The notes beneath the pieces were generated by a model. It made no database searches and was not told where the DNA came from. It worked only from the letters and a program-made list of their open reading frames with translations. Source: Planctomycetota bacterium (GTDB lineage: Bacteria > Planctomycetota > UBA1135 > UBA2386). From it: a stretch of DNA of 64,000 bases. Position numbers and translations under genes: made by a program. Location of the stretch: assembly GCA_020638695.1 (NCBI GenBank), contig JACKIB010000007.1, positions 62,001 through 126,000 on the forward strand. Direction: 5' to 3'. Positions 43,189 to 54,296 of the stretch are shown here, one piece after another; within the stretch, counting starts at the first letter, position 1, and each line of letters opens with the position of its first letter.

Positions 43189-44139
43189 ATGCTCCGGCCC
43201 GCCCTCACGACGCTGGGTCTCGCTGTCCTCGCGGCATGCAGTCACAGCGGCAGCAATCCGGTCGCCCTCGCTCCGGAGCCCGGTCCGGCGTCGCTGCTCA
43301 ATCGAGCGGTCCCGGCGCCGGCCAGCTCGTTCTCGCTCGCCGACCCGCAGCTCGACGCACTGGTCGTGCTGGTCGACCCGGCCAGCGGCACGATAGCCCG
43401 GATCGTCGGTGGGTCGCGTCTGTCGGTGCAACCGCGAGTCGATGCGGGTGCCGAGCGGGTGCTCGGCCTCGGCATTCGCTTCGGTGACTCCGGGCCGATC
43501 CGCGTGCTTCCGATGGCAGTGAACGCGGGCACCCTGCCGCTGCAGATCCCGATCCCGGACGACATCTGCGGCGGCGTTGCGGCGCAGTGCCACGAAGTGC
43601 GCTGCTACCTGTGGGCGGTGACCCACGAACACCGGGTCTCGCGTCCGGTGATCCAAGCGGTCGCGCTGGCCTGTGCGTCGTGTGGCGAGCCGAGCTGCCG
43701 CGAGTTGCTGCCCGAGTGCCACGGCGGCGACCTGGAGCTCGGCACGCTGGTGTGGGCAGGCCTGCAGGACGGACTGACGCAGGACGGCCTCGCCATGGCG
43801 TTACCCGCCACGCGCTGCGCCAGCGGCGACACCCTGTGGCTGGTCGGCGCGGACGGCGCGCAACTCCTGATCCTCCAAGTACCGCTCGCGGTAGCTCCGG
43901 GGACCTACCCGCTCGGCGCCAGCTGTCAGCTCGACGCCAGCCTGCAGGTCGGCACCTGGCTGGCGTTCGGCGTCCACGTGGATCACCCGGAGGACGGCAG
44001 CGGATCGATCACGATCTCCGAGCACTCGGCGACGCAGATCCGCGGGTCGTTCACCTTCCAGGGGCGGAACGAGTTCGGGCCGGAGACCCCACGGGTGACC
44101 GGGCACTTCTTCCTGCCCAAGCGCACGACCGGGCAGTAG
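43189..44139 (+). CDS. Secreted lipoprotein of unknown function
   Basis: This 316-residue protein has a short leader with a lipobox (LAVLAAC, Cys at about residue 16). The mature protein is beta-rich, with phrases such as SSFSLADPQLDALVVLVDPASG and SITISEHSATQIRGSFTFQGRNEF near the C-terminus. A Cys-rich middle (CGGVAAQCHEVRCYLW, CASCGEPSCRELLPEC) may form disulfides or bind metal. I do not recognise the family; the C-terminal part recalls lipocalin-like or jelly-roll surface proteins. The start at 43189 gives the lipobox; the longer frame from 43060 would start inside the MITE-like element and is rejected. Confidence 0.72.
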   Translation: MLRPALTTLGLAVLAACSHSGSNPVALAPEPGPASLLNRAVPAPASSFSLADPQLDALVVLVDPASGTIARIVGGSRLSVQPRVDAGAERVLGLGIRFGDSGPIRVLPMAVNAGTLPLQIPIPDDICGGVAAQCHEVRCYLWAVTHEHRVSRPVIQAVALACASCGEPSCRELLPECHGGDLELGTLVWAGLQDGLTQDGLAMALPATRCASGDTLWLVGADGAQLLILQVPLAVAPGTYPLGASCQLDASLQVGTWLAFGVHVDHPEDGSGSITISEHSATQIRGSFTFQGRNEFGPETPRVTGHFFLPKRTTGQ

Positions 44140-44391
44140 TCGCGCAGTCCGGAGAACCGCACTCGCGCGCGACGCGACTTTGCCGGAGCCCAGCATCCGC
44201 GGCACGGTCCGTTCGGGTTAGCTTGCGTCGCCGGCCCGGGACCGACCCCGCCCCGGCAGCGCGATCCGGCCACCGCATCGCGCCTTCGTCGACGCCCGTC
44301 AACGGCACGCCCCGCCCGTGGGGCGATCCCGCGCGCTGGCGAATCCCCGGGTAGGCTTCTGCCGCTCTGCGCCGCCCCGTAAGTCACCCCG

Positions 44392-45849
44392 ATGCCCCCC
44401 GCGACCTGGCCTTGCCTGCTGCTGGCCGCCGTACTGGCGGTCCATCTGCTCCTGCAGGCATTGCGGCTGCGACACACGCGGCGGCTACAGAACGCGTGGC
44501 TGCTGCTGTGCAGCTACGCGTTCGCCAGCTGGTTCTCGCCCGGCAGCGCGCTGGTGCTGCTCGGCTCGACCGTGGCGACCTACGGACTGGGTCGCAGCAT
44601 CGCCACCGCTCCGACCGCGCGCCTTCGATCTCGCTGGCTGTGGTTGGCGATCGCCACGCAGCTCGGGTTGCTCGCGTACTTCAAGTACCGCGGCTTCTTC
44701 GCCGACAACGCGCGCGAGCTGTTGGCGGTGTTCGGCGCCCATCCCGACCTGCGGGTCGAACGGATCTGGCTGCCGTTGGGGCTGTCGTTCTACACCTTCC
44801 AGAACCTCGGCTACTGCCTGGACGTGTACCGCGGGCACGTCGCAGCGGAACGCGATCCGCTGGACTTCGCGCTGTTCGTCGCGTTCTTCCCCAAGCTGTC
44901 GCTCGGTCCGATCGAACGCGCCTCCACCCTGCTGCCGCAGATCCGCGCGCCGCGCCCGCTGTCGCTCGCCCAGCTGCACAGCGGCGCCGGGCTTCTGCTG
45001 CTCGGCGCCTACAAGAAGATCGCGGTGGCGGATCCGTTGGCCGCCCTGACCGATCCGTTGTTCGCGATCCAGCCGGAGTACCGCTCTGGCGACGTGCTCG
45101 CCGCCGCGCTGTTGTTCACCCTGCAGCTCTACGCCGACTTCTCCGGTTACACCGACATGGCGCGCGGTGCCTCGCGCATGCTCGGCTTCGAACTGTCGCG
45201 CAACTTCCAGGCCCCGTACCTGGCGCGCAACGTGCAGGTGTTCTGGTCGCGCTGGCACATCACACTGTCGTCGTGGGTCAACGAGCACTTGTTCCAGTGG
45301 TTGGCGACCAGCGGCCGCTGGGCGCGCGTGCTCGGCACCAGCGGGCTCCTGCTGGTGACGATGGCGGTGATGGGGCTGTGGCATGGTGCGACCTGGATGT
45401 TCGTCGCCTGGGGGCTCTACCACGGCCTGTGGCTGTGCGCCTTCCACCGCGTGCGCCCGTTCCTGTACGCGCTGGAGCAGCGCATGACGCCGACCGGCCG
45501 GGGTGCATTCACGGTGGCGGGCGTGGCGCTGACCTTCGCGATCGTGGTGATCGGCGAACTCCTGTTCCGGCCCGCGGACATCGGGCAGTCCGCCGCGATG
45601 CTGCGCGCGGTGCTGCTGGAGCCAGGGATGCACTCGGCAACCCTCACCACGGTGTTCGCCGGGTTGCGCAGCTACTGGCTGGTGCTGGTGCTCGACCTCG
45701 CGGAACGCCGCACCGGCGAACGTGCCGTCGAATCCTGGCCCGCGGCATTGCGCACCCTGCTCTACGGCTACGCCCTGTTCGAGATCTTTCGCACGATCGG
45801 CGGCCACCCCGCGTGGTCGGGCGAGGCATTCCACTACCTGCGGTTCTGA
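44392..45849 (+). CDS. MBOAT-family O-acyltransferase (AlgI-like)
   Basis: This 485-residue integral membrane protein has about ten hydrophobic segments and the MBOAT hallmarks: LGLSFYTFQNLGYCLDVYRG, DFSGYTDMARGASRMLGF, FWSRWHITLSSW (about 282-293) and GLWHGATWMFVAWGLYHG with the catalytic histidine at about residue 331. AlgI and relatives transfer acyl, usually acetyl, groups across the membrane to exopolysaccharide, aided by a periplasmic SGNH partner. The next gene, eight bases downstream, is exactly such a protein, so the pair probably acetylates or acylates a surface polysaccharide. No alginate genes are nearby, so the polymer is unknown. Confidence 0.92.
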   Translation: MPPATWPCLLLAAVLAVHLLLQALRLRHTRRLQNAWLLLCSYAFASWFSPGSALVLLGSTVATYGLGRSIATAPTARLRSRWLWLAIATQLGLLAYFKYRGFFADNARELLAVFGAHPDLRVERIWLPLGLSFYTFQNLGYCLDVYRGHVAAERDPLDFALFVAFFPKLSLGPIERASTLLPQIRAPRPLSLAQLHSGAGLLLLGAYKKIAVADPLAALTDPLFAIQPEYRSGDVLAAALLFTLQLYADFSGYTDMARGASRMLGFELSRNFQAPYLARNVQVFWSRWHITLSSWVNEHLFQWLATSGRWARVLGTSGLLLVTMAVMGLWHGATWMFVAWGLYHGLWLCAFHRVRPFLYALEQRMTPTGRGAFTVAGVALTFAIVVIGELLFRPADIGQSAAMLRAVLLEPGMHSATLTTVFAGLRSYWLVLVLDLAERRTGERAVESWPAALRTLLYGYALFEIFRTIGGHPAWSGEAFHYLRF

Positions 45850-45856
45850 GGCTGGG

Positions 45857-47176
45857 ATGCGCATGAGCCAGACCGCTGAATCCGCACCGCGCGTCGTCGT
45901 CTGCCACACCGTACGCCGGATCCTGCAGTGCGCGGCCGCCGCGGTGCTGCTCAGTGCGGTCGGCGGACTCGCCGGCACCTGGCTCGGCGGCTACGGGCCA
46001 GCACTGCTGTGGCTCGGGGCGCTGGCCGCGCAAGCCGCGCTGCTGGCCGCGGTCGCACTGCGCGCCCTGCTGCGGCGCGCCCCCGATCTCGCGCCCAAGG
46101 TCGACGCCGTCGCCGCGGCACTCCTGCGCGCCGGTGCTCTGGCGCTGGCGGCGTTCCTCGCCGCGGAGTGGGCAACCCGCAGCGACCACCCCCTGCCGCA
46201 GCGTGAGTGGGCGAGCGTCGATACCCTGGAGCACGACCGCATTCCCGATCCGCTGCTCGGCTGGCGCAACGCCGCCAGCTACCGCCGAATCCACGAGTTC
46301 GCCGACGGACCGCGCGAGTTCGCCACCAACTCGCTCGGCTTCCGCGACATCGAACAACAGCGCGACCCCACGCGACCCTGCGTGGTGATCCTCGGCGACT
46401 CGTACCCACTCGCTTGGGGCAGCGGAGTCGAGGACGGGATGACGCCGCGGCTGCGCGCCGATCTGCCCGGCGTGCAGGTGTTCAACGCCGCGTGCGGCGG
46501 CTGGGGCAAGGACCAGATCGCGATGAGCTTCGACCGCTTGGCCCGCCCGCTGCGGCCCGACGTGGTCCTGATGGCCTACTTGGTGTTGCCCAACGAGACC
46601 AGCTCGCCACTGCTCGAGGGGCTGCGCAAGCCGTACTATCTGCTGCACGACGGCAATCTGTCGCTGCACGGCCTGCCGGTGCTGTTCCACCAGTCGGCGG
46701 CCGCCAACCGACACTACTACGGCGTCTGGCAAGGGCAGCGGATCCACGGCCCGCGTACCGCCCTCGAGTTCCTGATCGACACGCTGCGCGACAGCTCGAC
46801 GATCGTCCACCGCACCTGCCCACCGTTCGACTGGCGGCGGATCGACGCCACCGGACTGCCGCCGATCGACGCGGTCGAGTCGGCGATCCTGGCGCAACTG
46901 CGCCGCGACGTGGAGGCGAGCGGCGCGCGTCTGCTGCTGGCCTTGTCGCCGTGCACCTCGCTGCTGGCGAACGCGCGCGACCCGGTCGCGGCGATGCGGC
47001 GGCACGTCGCCGGCTACCACGCGGTGGGCATCGAGACCTTCGATCTGACGCCGTGGGTGGTCGAAGACTGGCACAGCTGCTTCAACGCCGAGGCCCACCC
47101 CAACGGGGTGGCCAACCAGCGGGCGCGCGCCGCGCTGGCGGCGCGGGTACGCGCGCTGCTGCCAGCACGCCGCTGA
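45857..47176 (+). CDS. SGNH-hydrolase-like acyltransferase partner (AlgX/AlgJ type)
   Basis: This 439-residue protein has about three N-terminal hydrophobic segments, then an SGNH-like domain: the nucleophile serine is in ILGDSYPLAWGSG (about residue 182) and the C-terminal histidine is in AHPNGVANQ (about residue 414). In between are NAACGGWGKDQIAM and YLVLPNETSS, which could supply the Gly and Asn. It is eight bases from the MBOAT stop, so the two form an acyl-transfer pair. The start could be ATG 45857 or 45863. Whether it is an acetyltransferase or an esterase cannot be told. Confidence 0.82.
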   Translation: MRMSQTAESAPRVVVCHTVRRILQCAAAAVLLSAVGGLAGTWLGGYGPALLWLGALAAQAALLAAVALRALLRRAPDLAPKVDAVAAALLRAGALALAAFLAAEWATRSDHPLPQREWASVDTLEHDRIPDPLLGWRNAASYRRIHEFADGPREFATNSLGFRDIEQQRDPTRPCVVILGDSYPLAWGSGVEDGMTPRLRADLPGVQVFNAACGGWGKDQIAMSFDRLARPLRPDVVLMAYLVLPNETSSPLLEGLRKPYYLLHDGNLSLHGLPVLFHQSAAANRHYYGVWQGQRIHGPRTALEFLIDTLRDSSTIVHRTCPPFDWRRIDATGLPPIDAVESAILAQLRRDVEASGARLLLALSPCTSLLANARDPVAAMRRHVAGYHAVGIETFDLTPWVVEDWHSCFNAEAHPNGVANQRARAALAARVRALLPARR

Positions 47177-47236
47177 TCCGGGACGCGCCGGCGCCTCCCC
47201 CACCGGCGGAAAAACGCGATGCAGCGCCGCGGCGCG

Positions 47237-47264
47237 TTGACCGCCCGCAGCCGGTCCGTACTCT
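47237..47264 (+). promoter_or_regulatory. Candidate sigma-70-like promoter of the mut operon
   Basis: TTGACC (47237-47242), a 16-base spacer and TACTCT (47259-47264) lie nine bases before the mutA ATG, so the transcript would have almost no leader. Confidence 0.5.
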
Positions 47265-47273
47265 CGCCGGCAC

Positions 47274-49219
47274 ATGGTGCGCGAGTATGCGGTCGATCAG
47301 CGCCTGGATTGGGCCGCACTGGCGGCGCAGAGCCTCGGCACCGACCAGCCGGAACGGGCGCTTCAGGCGCTGCGCTGGCACCTCGACGACGACCTCGAAC
47401 TGCCGCCCGTGTGCACCCGCGCCGACCTGCAGGGGCTCCCGCACATCGCGGACGGCGCCGACCGGGTGCTCCTGCACGGCCGCGCCTGCGTGCCCCGGCA
47501 GCGGATCGATGCCGCCGACCCGGAGCTGTGCGGAGTGCTGTGCGCCGACGCCCTGGCGGACGGCACCGAGCAGGTGCTGCTGCGCTTCGATCACCTGGTG
47601 CGGCACGGGGTCGATCCCGGCACCTTGGGGGACGGTGACGAGCGAGACCTGTTCGCTTTCGAAGCAGGGTTCGAGGGCTGCGCGGCGTACACGAACGAAG
47701 CGATCCAACGGGCACTCGGCCCACTCGACCCGACCGCCAGCGTGCTGGCGCTCGACCCTGGAGCAGCTGCCCCGGCCGTGGCCACCATGCTGCTCGAGTG
47801 CGCTGCGGCGCGCGGGTGGTCGCGGGACGCGCTGCAGCTGGAGCTCGGCGCCGACCCGATCCACGACTGGGTCGCCGGCGGGCGGCCGATCCGCGGCACC
47901 CCCGGAGAGCACGTCGCCCGGGTGGTGCGTGACAGCGTAGACGTGCTCGCAGCGGCACCCCGTACGGTGCCCCTGGCCGCACACGGCCACGCCTTCCACC
48001 GCGCGGGGGCGACGCCCGCGCAGGAGATCGCCTGCGTGCTGGCGAGTGCGTTGGCGTACGCGCGGTTGCTCGGTCCATCACACACCGCGAATGCTCTCTG
48101 CCTGCGCATTCCGGTGCACACCGAGCTGTGCGTCGAAGTCGCGAAGCTGCGCGCCGTGCGGCTGCTGTGGGCGAAGCTGGCGCACGCACTCGGGTTGCCG
48201 TCGCTCGACATCGCGGTCCACGCCGAGGGCAGCCCCCGCGGCCAGTCGAGCTACGACCCGCACGGCAACCTGCTGCGCAGCACGCTGCACGCGGTGGCTG
48301 CCACGCTGGGCGGCTGTGACTCGATCGCGGTGGCCCCGTTCGATCTGCGGCACGACGCGCAGGACCGCCACACCTACCGCACCGCCCGGCACCAGCTGCT
48401 GTTGCTGCGCGAAGAGTCACAGCTCGGTCGCGGCCACGACCCGCTGCGCGGCGCGTACACCGTCGAGGTGTTGACCGACGCCCTAGCGCGGCGCGCGTTC
48501 GCGCTGCTGCAGGAGATCGAGGCAGCGGGCGGCATGGTCGAGGCGCTGCAAACCGGACTGGTGCAGCAGTGGATCAACGCGGCCCACCTGCAGCGGCGCG
48601 AACGGTTCCACCGCCGCCGGCGCGTCCTGGTCGGCGTCAACCGATTCGTCGATCCCCGGTTCGAACGGCCGAGTGCGCTGCCGGACAGCGCGGGGCTGTG
48701 CGCCGCGCACGCCGGGTACCTCGAGCGGCGCAGCGCGGATCAGCCGACGATCGGCGAACGGGTCGTGCGGGCCTACGGCAAGGGCACCGTCGAACTCGAT
48801 CCCGCATTGTTCGCGTTCTCCCCCGACGGGGCGGTGTTCGAACACCTGCGCGACTTGGTGCGCCCGGCCGGCCTGCGCGTCCTGCCGGTGCTCGCCGGAC
48901 CCGCGCGCGTCAGCCGCGCCCGTGGCGAGTTCGCCCGCGACTACTTCGCGGCCGGTGGGTTCGAGGTGCTGGAGCCGCTGCAACTCGACCAGTCGGTGGA
49001 CCTCGAGCGCCACCGCCCACACATCGTGGTCGCCTGCTCCGACGACGCGGGCCAGGCGGACTTGGTCGCACGTCTGCACGGGTCGTTCCTGTTGGTGCTG
49101 GCCGGACGTCCGCGACCCGAGTTGGCCGAACGAGTGCAGGCATTCGTGTACGACGGCGACGATGCCTACGCGACGCTGCGGGCGCTCTACTGCGCCCTGA
49201 CCGAGCAGGAGGATCGACC

Positions 49220-49223
<4 letters not shown>
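47274..49223 (+). CDS. mutA: Methylmalonyl-CoA mutase small (beta) subunit
   Basis: This 649-residue protein is a MutA-type homologue with a mutase-like barrel and a C-terminal flavodoxin-like domain. It keeps family framework segments (RIPVHTELCVEVAKLRAVRLLWAKLA, AGGMVEALQTGLVQQWI) but lacks the B12-binding DxHxxG motif in its C-terminal domain, as expected for the non-catalytic subunit of the MutAB heterodimer. It pairs with MutB, whose GTG start overlaps its TGA. The enzyme interconverts methylmalonyl-CoA and succinyl-CoA in propionate, branched amino-acid or odd-chain fatty acid metabolism. A TTGACC-TACTCT promoter lies immediately upstream. Confidence 0.92.
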
Positions 49224-51348
<2,125 letters not shown>

Positions 51349-51352
<4 letters not shown>

Positions 51353-52032
51353 GCCCCCACTACTGCAACGACGCCGCGTTCGAGCTGTTCGCCGCCCAAG
51401 TCGCCGATCTCGACGCCGAAGGCGCGCTGCTGCGCGCCGCGGTGGCGATCGCCATGTGCGATCTTCCCGACGCCGACTACCTCGAGGTGGAGCGGCGGCT
51501 CGACGGACTGGCGCGGCAGGTGCTCGAACGGGTGCACAGCGACAACCCCAAGGCGCTGCTCGCCCATGCACACGCGGTGCTGTTCGAGACCGAAGGATTC
51601 CGCGGCAACCTGGAGAACTACCACGACCCGCGCAACAGCTACATCCCGGCGGTGCTCGACACGCGCCGGGGCATCCCGATCACGCTGACGCTGATCTACA
51701 AGGAAGTGCTGGAGCGTTTGGGGCTGTCGGTCGAAGGCACCAACGCCCCCGGGCACTTCTTGGCCAGCGTGTGGCTCGACGGCAGACCGATGCTGGTGGA
51801 CGTGTTCGCCCGCGGTCGGGTGTTGTCGCGCGCGGAGGCCTACGACCGGATCGAGGACGTCCTGGGCACGGTGGACCGCGCCAAGGATCTGCTGCAGCCA
51901 GCGACCAACCGCGGTTGGCTGGCGCGGATGCTGCAGAACCTGCTGGTGGTGTTCGGCCGATCGCGGCAACAAGCCGCGGCCGCAGCGATGCTCGAGCTGC
52001 AGGAACTGCTGACCCAGACCGAGCAGGCATGA
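51349..52032 (+). CDS. SirB1/transglutaminase-like family protein
   Basis: This 227-residue protein has the SirB1-type pattern: DPRNSYIPAVLDTRRGIPITLTLIYKEVLERLGLSVEGTNAPGHFLASVWLDGRPMLVDVF, with the conserved RRGIPI, PGHFL and LVDVF landmarks. The family is related to transglutaminases but usually lacks the full catalytic triad; here a His is in PGHF and an Asp in LVDVF, but no obvious Cys in register. It overlaps mutB by ATGA and meaB by ATGA, so it is coupled into the mutase operon. In other bacteria relatives sit next to peptide chain or tetratricopeptide genes, and its role here is unknown. Confidence 0.85.
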
Positions 52033-53009
52033 CCGGAGCATCCGGCGCCGCACAGCTGGCGGAAGGGATCGCGGCGGGCGATCGCCGCGCTCTGGCCCGC
52101 GGCATCACGCTGGTCGAGAGCACCCGCGCCGCCGACCAAACCGCCGCACAGGAGCTGCTGCAGCAGCTCGCCCCGCGGCTGGGCGCGGCGCGACGCATCG
52201 GAATCACCGGCGCGCCGGGCGCGGGGAAGAGCACCTTCATCGACACGCTGGGTTGCCTGTTGACGAGCCGCGACCACCGCGTCGCCGTGTTGGCGGTCGA
52301 CCCGAGCAGTGCGTTGTCCGGCGGCAGCATCCTCGGCGACAAGACGCGCATGGAACGCCTGGCCCGCGACCCCCACGCATTCGTCCGGCCGAGCCCTGGC
52401 GGCTCGGCGCACGGCGGGGTCGCGCGGCGCACCCGCGAAGCCGCCCTGCTGTGCGAAGCGGCCGGCTTCGACGTCGTGCTGATCGAGACCATCGGGGTCG
52501 GCCAGTCGGAACTCGCCGTGGCCGGCATGGTCGATACGTTCGTGCTGCTGCTGCTCGCCGGCGGCGGCGACGAGCTGCAGGGCATCAAGCGCGGGGTGAT
52601 GGAGCTCGCCGACATCGTGGTCCTGCACAAGGCCGACGGCGACGCCGCGACGCGTGCCGCCGCCGCGGCCGCGGAGTATCGGCGAGCGCTCGAGTTGCTG
52701 CCCAGCGCGACATCGGGCTGGCGGGTGCCGGTCCTCACCGCGTCGGCGCACAGCGGCGCCGGGGTCGCCGAAGTGTTCGACGCGGTCGAGGCGCACCGTG
52801 CGGCCCGCGGCGCCGAGGGACTGACCGAGCTGCGCCGCAGGCAGGCCGAGCAGTGGTTCGACGACACGCTGCACGAACTGCTGCTGGAACGCGCCCTCCG
52901 CGACCCCGCGGTCGCTGCGGCCCTCGACGGGATCCGCGAGCAAGTGCGGCTGGGGTCGATCCAACCGACCGCCGCGGCGCTCGCGGTCCTGGCTCTGCAC
53001 GGTCGCTGA
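52029..53009 (+). CDS. meaB: Methylmalonyl-CoA mutase-associated GTPase MeaB
   Basis: This 326-residue G3E-family P-loop GTPase has Walker A in GITGAPGAGKST (about residues 57-68), LAVDPSSALSGGSILGDKTRM, FVRPSPGGSAHGGVARRT, and the switch II region VLIETIGVGQSELAVAGMVD. The base-recognition region has VVLHKADGD rather than a classical NKxD; MeaB proteins often read NKAD, so this is a conservative shift (His-Lys-Ala-Asp). It protects and reloads adenosylcobalamin in the MutAB mutase. It is the last gene of the mutA-mutB-sirB1-meaB operon, with ATGA overlap, and is followed by a palindromic hairpin. Confidence 0.94.
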   Translation: MTGASGAAQLAEGIAAGDRRALARGITLVESTRAADQTAAQELLQQLAPRLGAARRIGITGAPGAGKSTFIDTLGCLLTSRDHRVAVLAVDPSSALSGGSILGDKTRMERLARDPHAFVRPSPGGSAHGGVARRTREAALLCEAAGFDVVLIETIGVGQSELAVAGMVDTFVLLLLAGGGDELQGIKRGVMELADIVVLHKADGDAATRAAAAAAEYRRALELLPSATSGWRVPVLTASAHSGAGVAEVFDAVEAHRAARGAEGLTELRRRQAEQWFDDTLHELLLERALRDPAVAAALDGIREQVRLGSIQPTAAALAVLALHGR

Positions 53010-53020
53010 TCCGAAGCGCA

Positions 53021-53036
53021 CGCGAGGTACCTCGCG
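53021..53036. terminator. 16-base perfect palindrome between convergent genes
   Basis: CGCGAGGTACCTCGCG, followed by CTTT on the + strand, lies between the meaB stop (53009) and the convergent LpxL stop (53043). It is a likely intrinsic hairpin for one or both genes. Confidence 0.45.
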
Positions 53037-53042
53037 CTTTGC

Positions 53043-53990
53043 CTACTCGGTCTTCGGCACCAGCGCGTCGAGTTCGTCGAGCGACTCCTCGAGTTGTTGG
53101 TTCGGTTGCGTCCGGTAGCGATCGTGGATCCACAGATACTGCTCCGGGTAGCGCAGGACCGCCTCCTCCAGGTGGCGGTTGATCTCGAGCACCAGTCGCT
53201 TCACCGCGCCCGGCACCGCTGCCCGATCGGATGGCACTTCTGGCCGGATCAACTTGATCGGATCGAGGCGGAAGCGGAAGCCGCTGCCGATCCGCAGGCA
53301 GAAGCACACCGCCACCGGATAGCCCTCGCGCACCGCCAACGTAGCCGCAGCGCGTTCGGTGCTGGCGAGCTTGCCGAAGTACGGCACGAACACGCCGCGC
53401 AACCGCTGGTTCTGGTCGACCGCCTGCATCGCCACCGCGCCGTTCTTCAGCGCCCGCGCCAGACTGCGGATCCCGCCGCGGCGCGAGTGCAGGTGCAGCC
53501 CGGTCGCCCGCCGGCTGTGCGCCAGCAGGCGCTGCAGCAGCGGGTTCTTGAAGGTCCGGGCCACCGCGTGCGACTCACCGCACAGCGCCGCGACGCTGAC
53601 ACCACCGATCTCCCAACTGCCCAGGTGGCCGGTGACCATCAGCACGGGCGCGTTCGGCAGGCTTTGAACGAATTCCTCGCGACCCTCCAGATGCTGCAGC
53701 AGCTCGCCGCGGCTCAGCACCCGGTTGACGCGTAGCATGTCCAACACGACCTTGAAGAAGTTGCCGGTCGACCGCCGCCCGATCTGCATCAGCTCCTTGT
53801 CCGGCCGGTCCGGGAACGCCTGCCGCAGGAAGCGCCGCGCGTAGTCGCGGCGCCGCCGCGACAACAGGAAGTAGGTCTGCCCGAGCATCGCGAAACCGCC
53901 ATATGCCAGCGACTCCGGCAGGAAGCGGAGTCCGAGCATCACCATGCGAACCAACGCATATTCGAGTCGATGCTTGAACAGGACTTTCAA
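53043..53990 (-). CDS. Lysophospholipid/lipid A acyltransferase, LpxL family (copy 1)
   Basis: This 315-residue protein has an N-terminal hydrophobic segment (LVRMVMLGLRFLPESLAYGGFAML), then the acyltransferase HX4E motif VTGHLGSWE (about residue 120), a conserved Arg-rich GIRSLARAL strand, and the substrate region AVDQNQRLRGVFVPYFG. LpxL/HtrB enzymes add a secondary acyl chain to lipid A in the inner leaflet. The C-terminus (YPEQYLWIHDRYRT) is typical. A second paralogue is divergent from it across a 306-base gap containing a dispersed repeat. Confidence 0.9.
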   Translation of the reverse strand: MKVLFKHRLEYALVRMVMLGLRFLPESLAYGGFAMLGQTYFLLSRRRRDYARRFLRQAFPDRPDKELMQIGRRSTGNFFKVVLDMLRVNRVLSRGELLQHLEGREEFVQSLPNAPVLMVTGHLGSWEIGGVSVAALCGESHAVARTFKNPLLQRLLAHSRRATGLHLHSRRGGIRSLARALKNGAVAMQAVDQNQRLRGVFVPYFGKLASTERAAATLAVREGYPVAVCFCLRIGSGFRFRLDPIKLIRPEVPSDRAAVPGAVKRLVLEINRHLEEAVLRYPEQYLWIHDRYRTQPNQQLEESLDELDALVPKTE

Positions 53991-54043
53991 ACCGGCTCAG
54001 TTTGCAGCGGTCAGGTCAGGGCTGCGCCGGCGTGCGCCGAGCA

Positions 54044-54162
54044 GTCCGGATGATTCATGAACAGCGTCGCGAGGTCGTGCGAGATCGAAGCTGGCCAGAA
54101 CAACTTGACAGGCACCGACGGCATCGCGGGTTCGCGGCGGTTGGGTCATGAAGCGTCCGGGT
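54044..54162 (+). repeat. Dispersed intergenic repeat, copy D
   Basis: The left end, CCGGATGATTCATGAACAGC then GTCGCGAGGTCGTGCG, matches copy C. The right end, on the other strand, starts CCGGACGCTTCATGACC, so the copy keeps imperfect terminal inverted repeats. It is about 119 bases, upstream of the second LpxL gene. Confidence 0.7.
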
Positions 54163-54296
54163 CGGCGGGTCGAACACGGTCGAGCGCACTCCAGGCTACG
54201 GATACTCGTCCCACGCAAGCTTCCCCCGCGGCGTCGCCACGGTCAAAGGTCTGTCCGAAATTGGCCCGGGGTCTGAGCCCCCCGAGTTCCAAGGAA

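Noticed and set aside
54057..54296. An upstream start for the second LpxL gene
   Set aside because: This would add about 80 residues encoded by the dispersed repeat copy D and spacer, with no counterpart in the paralogue.
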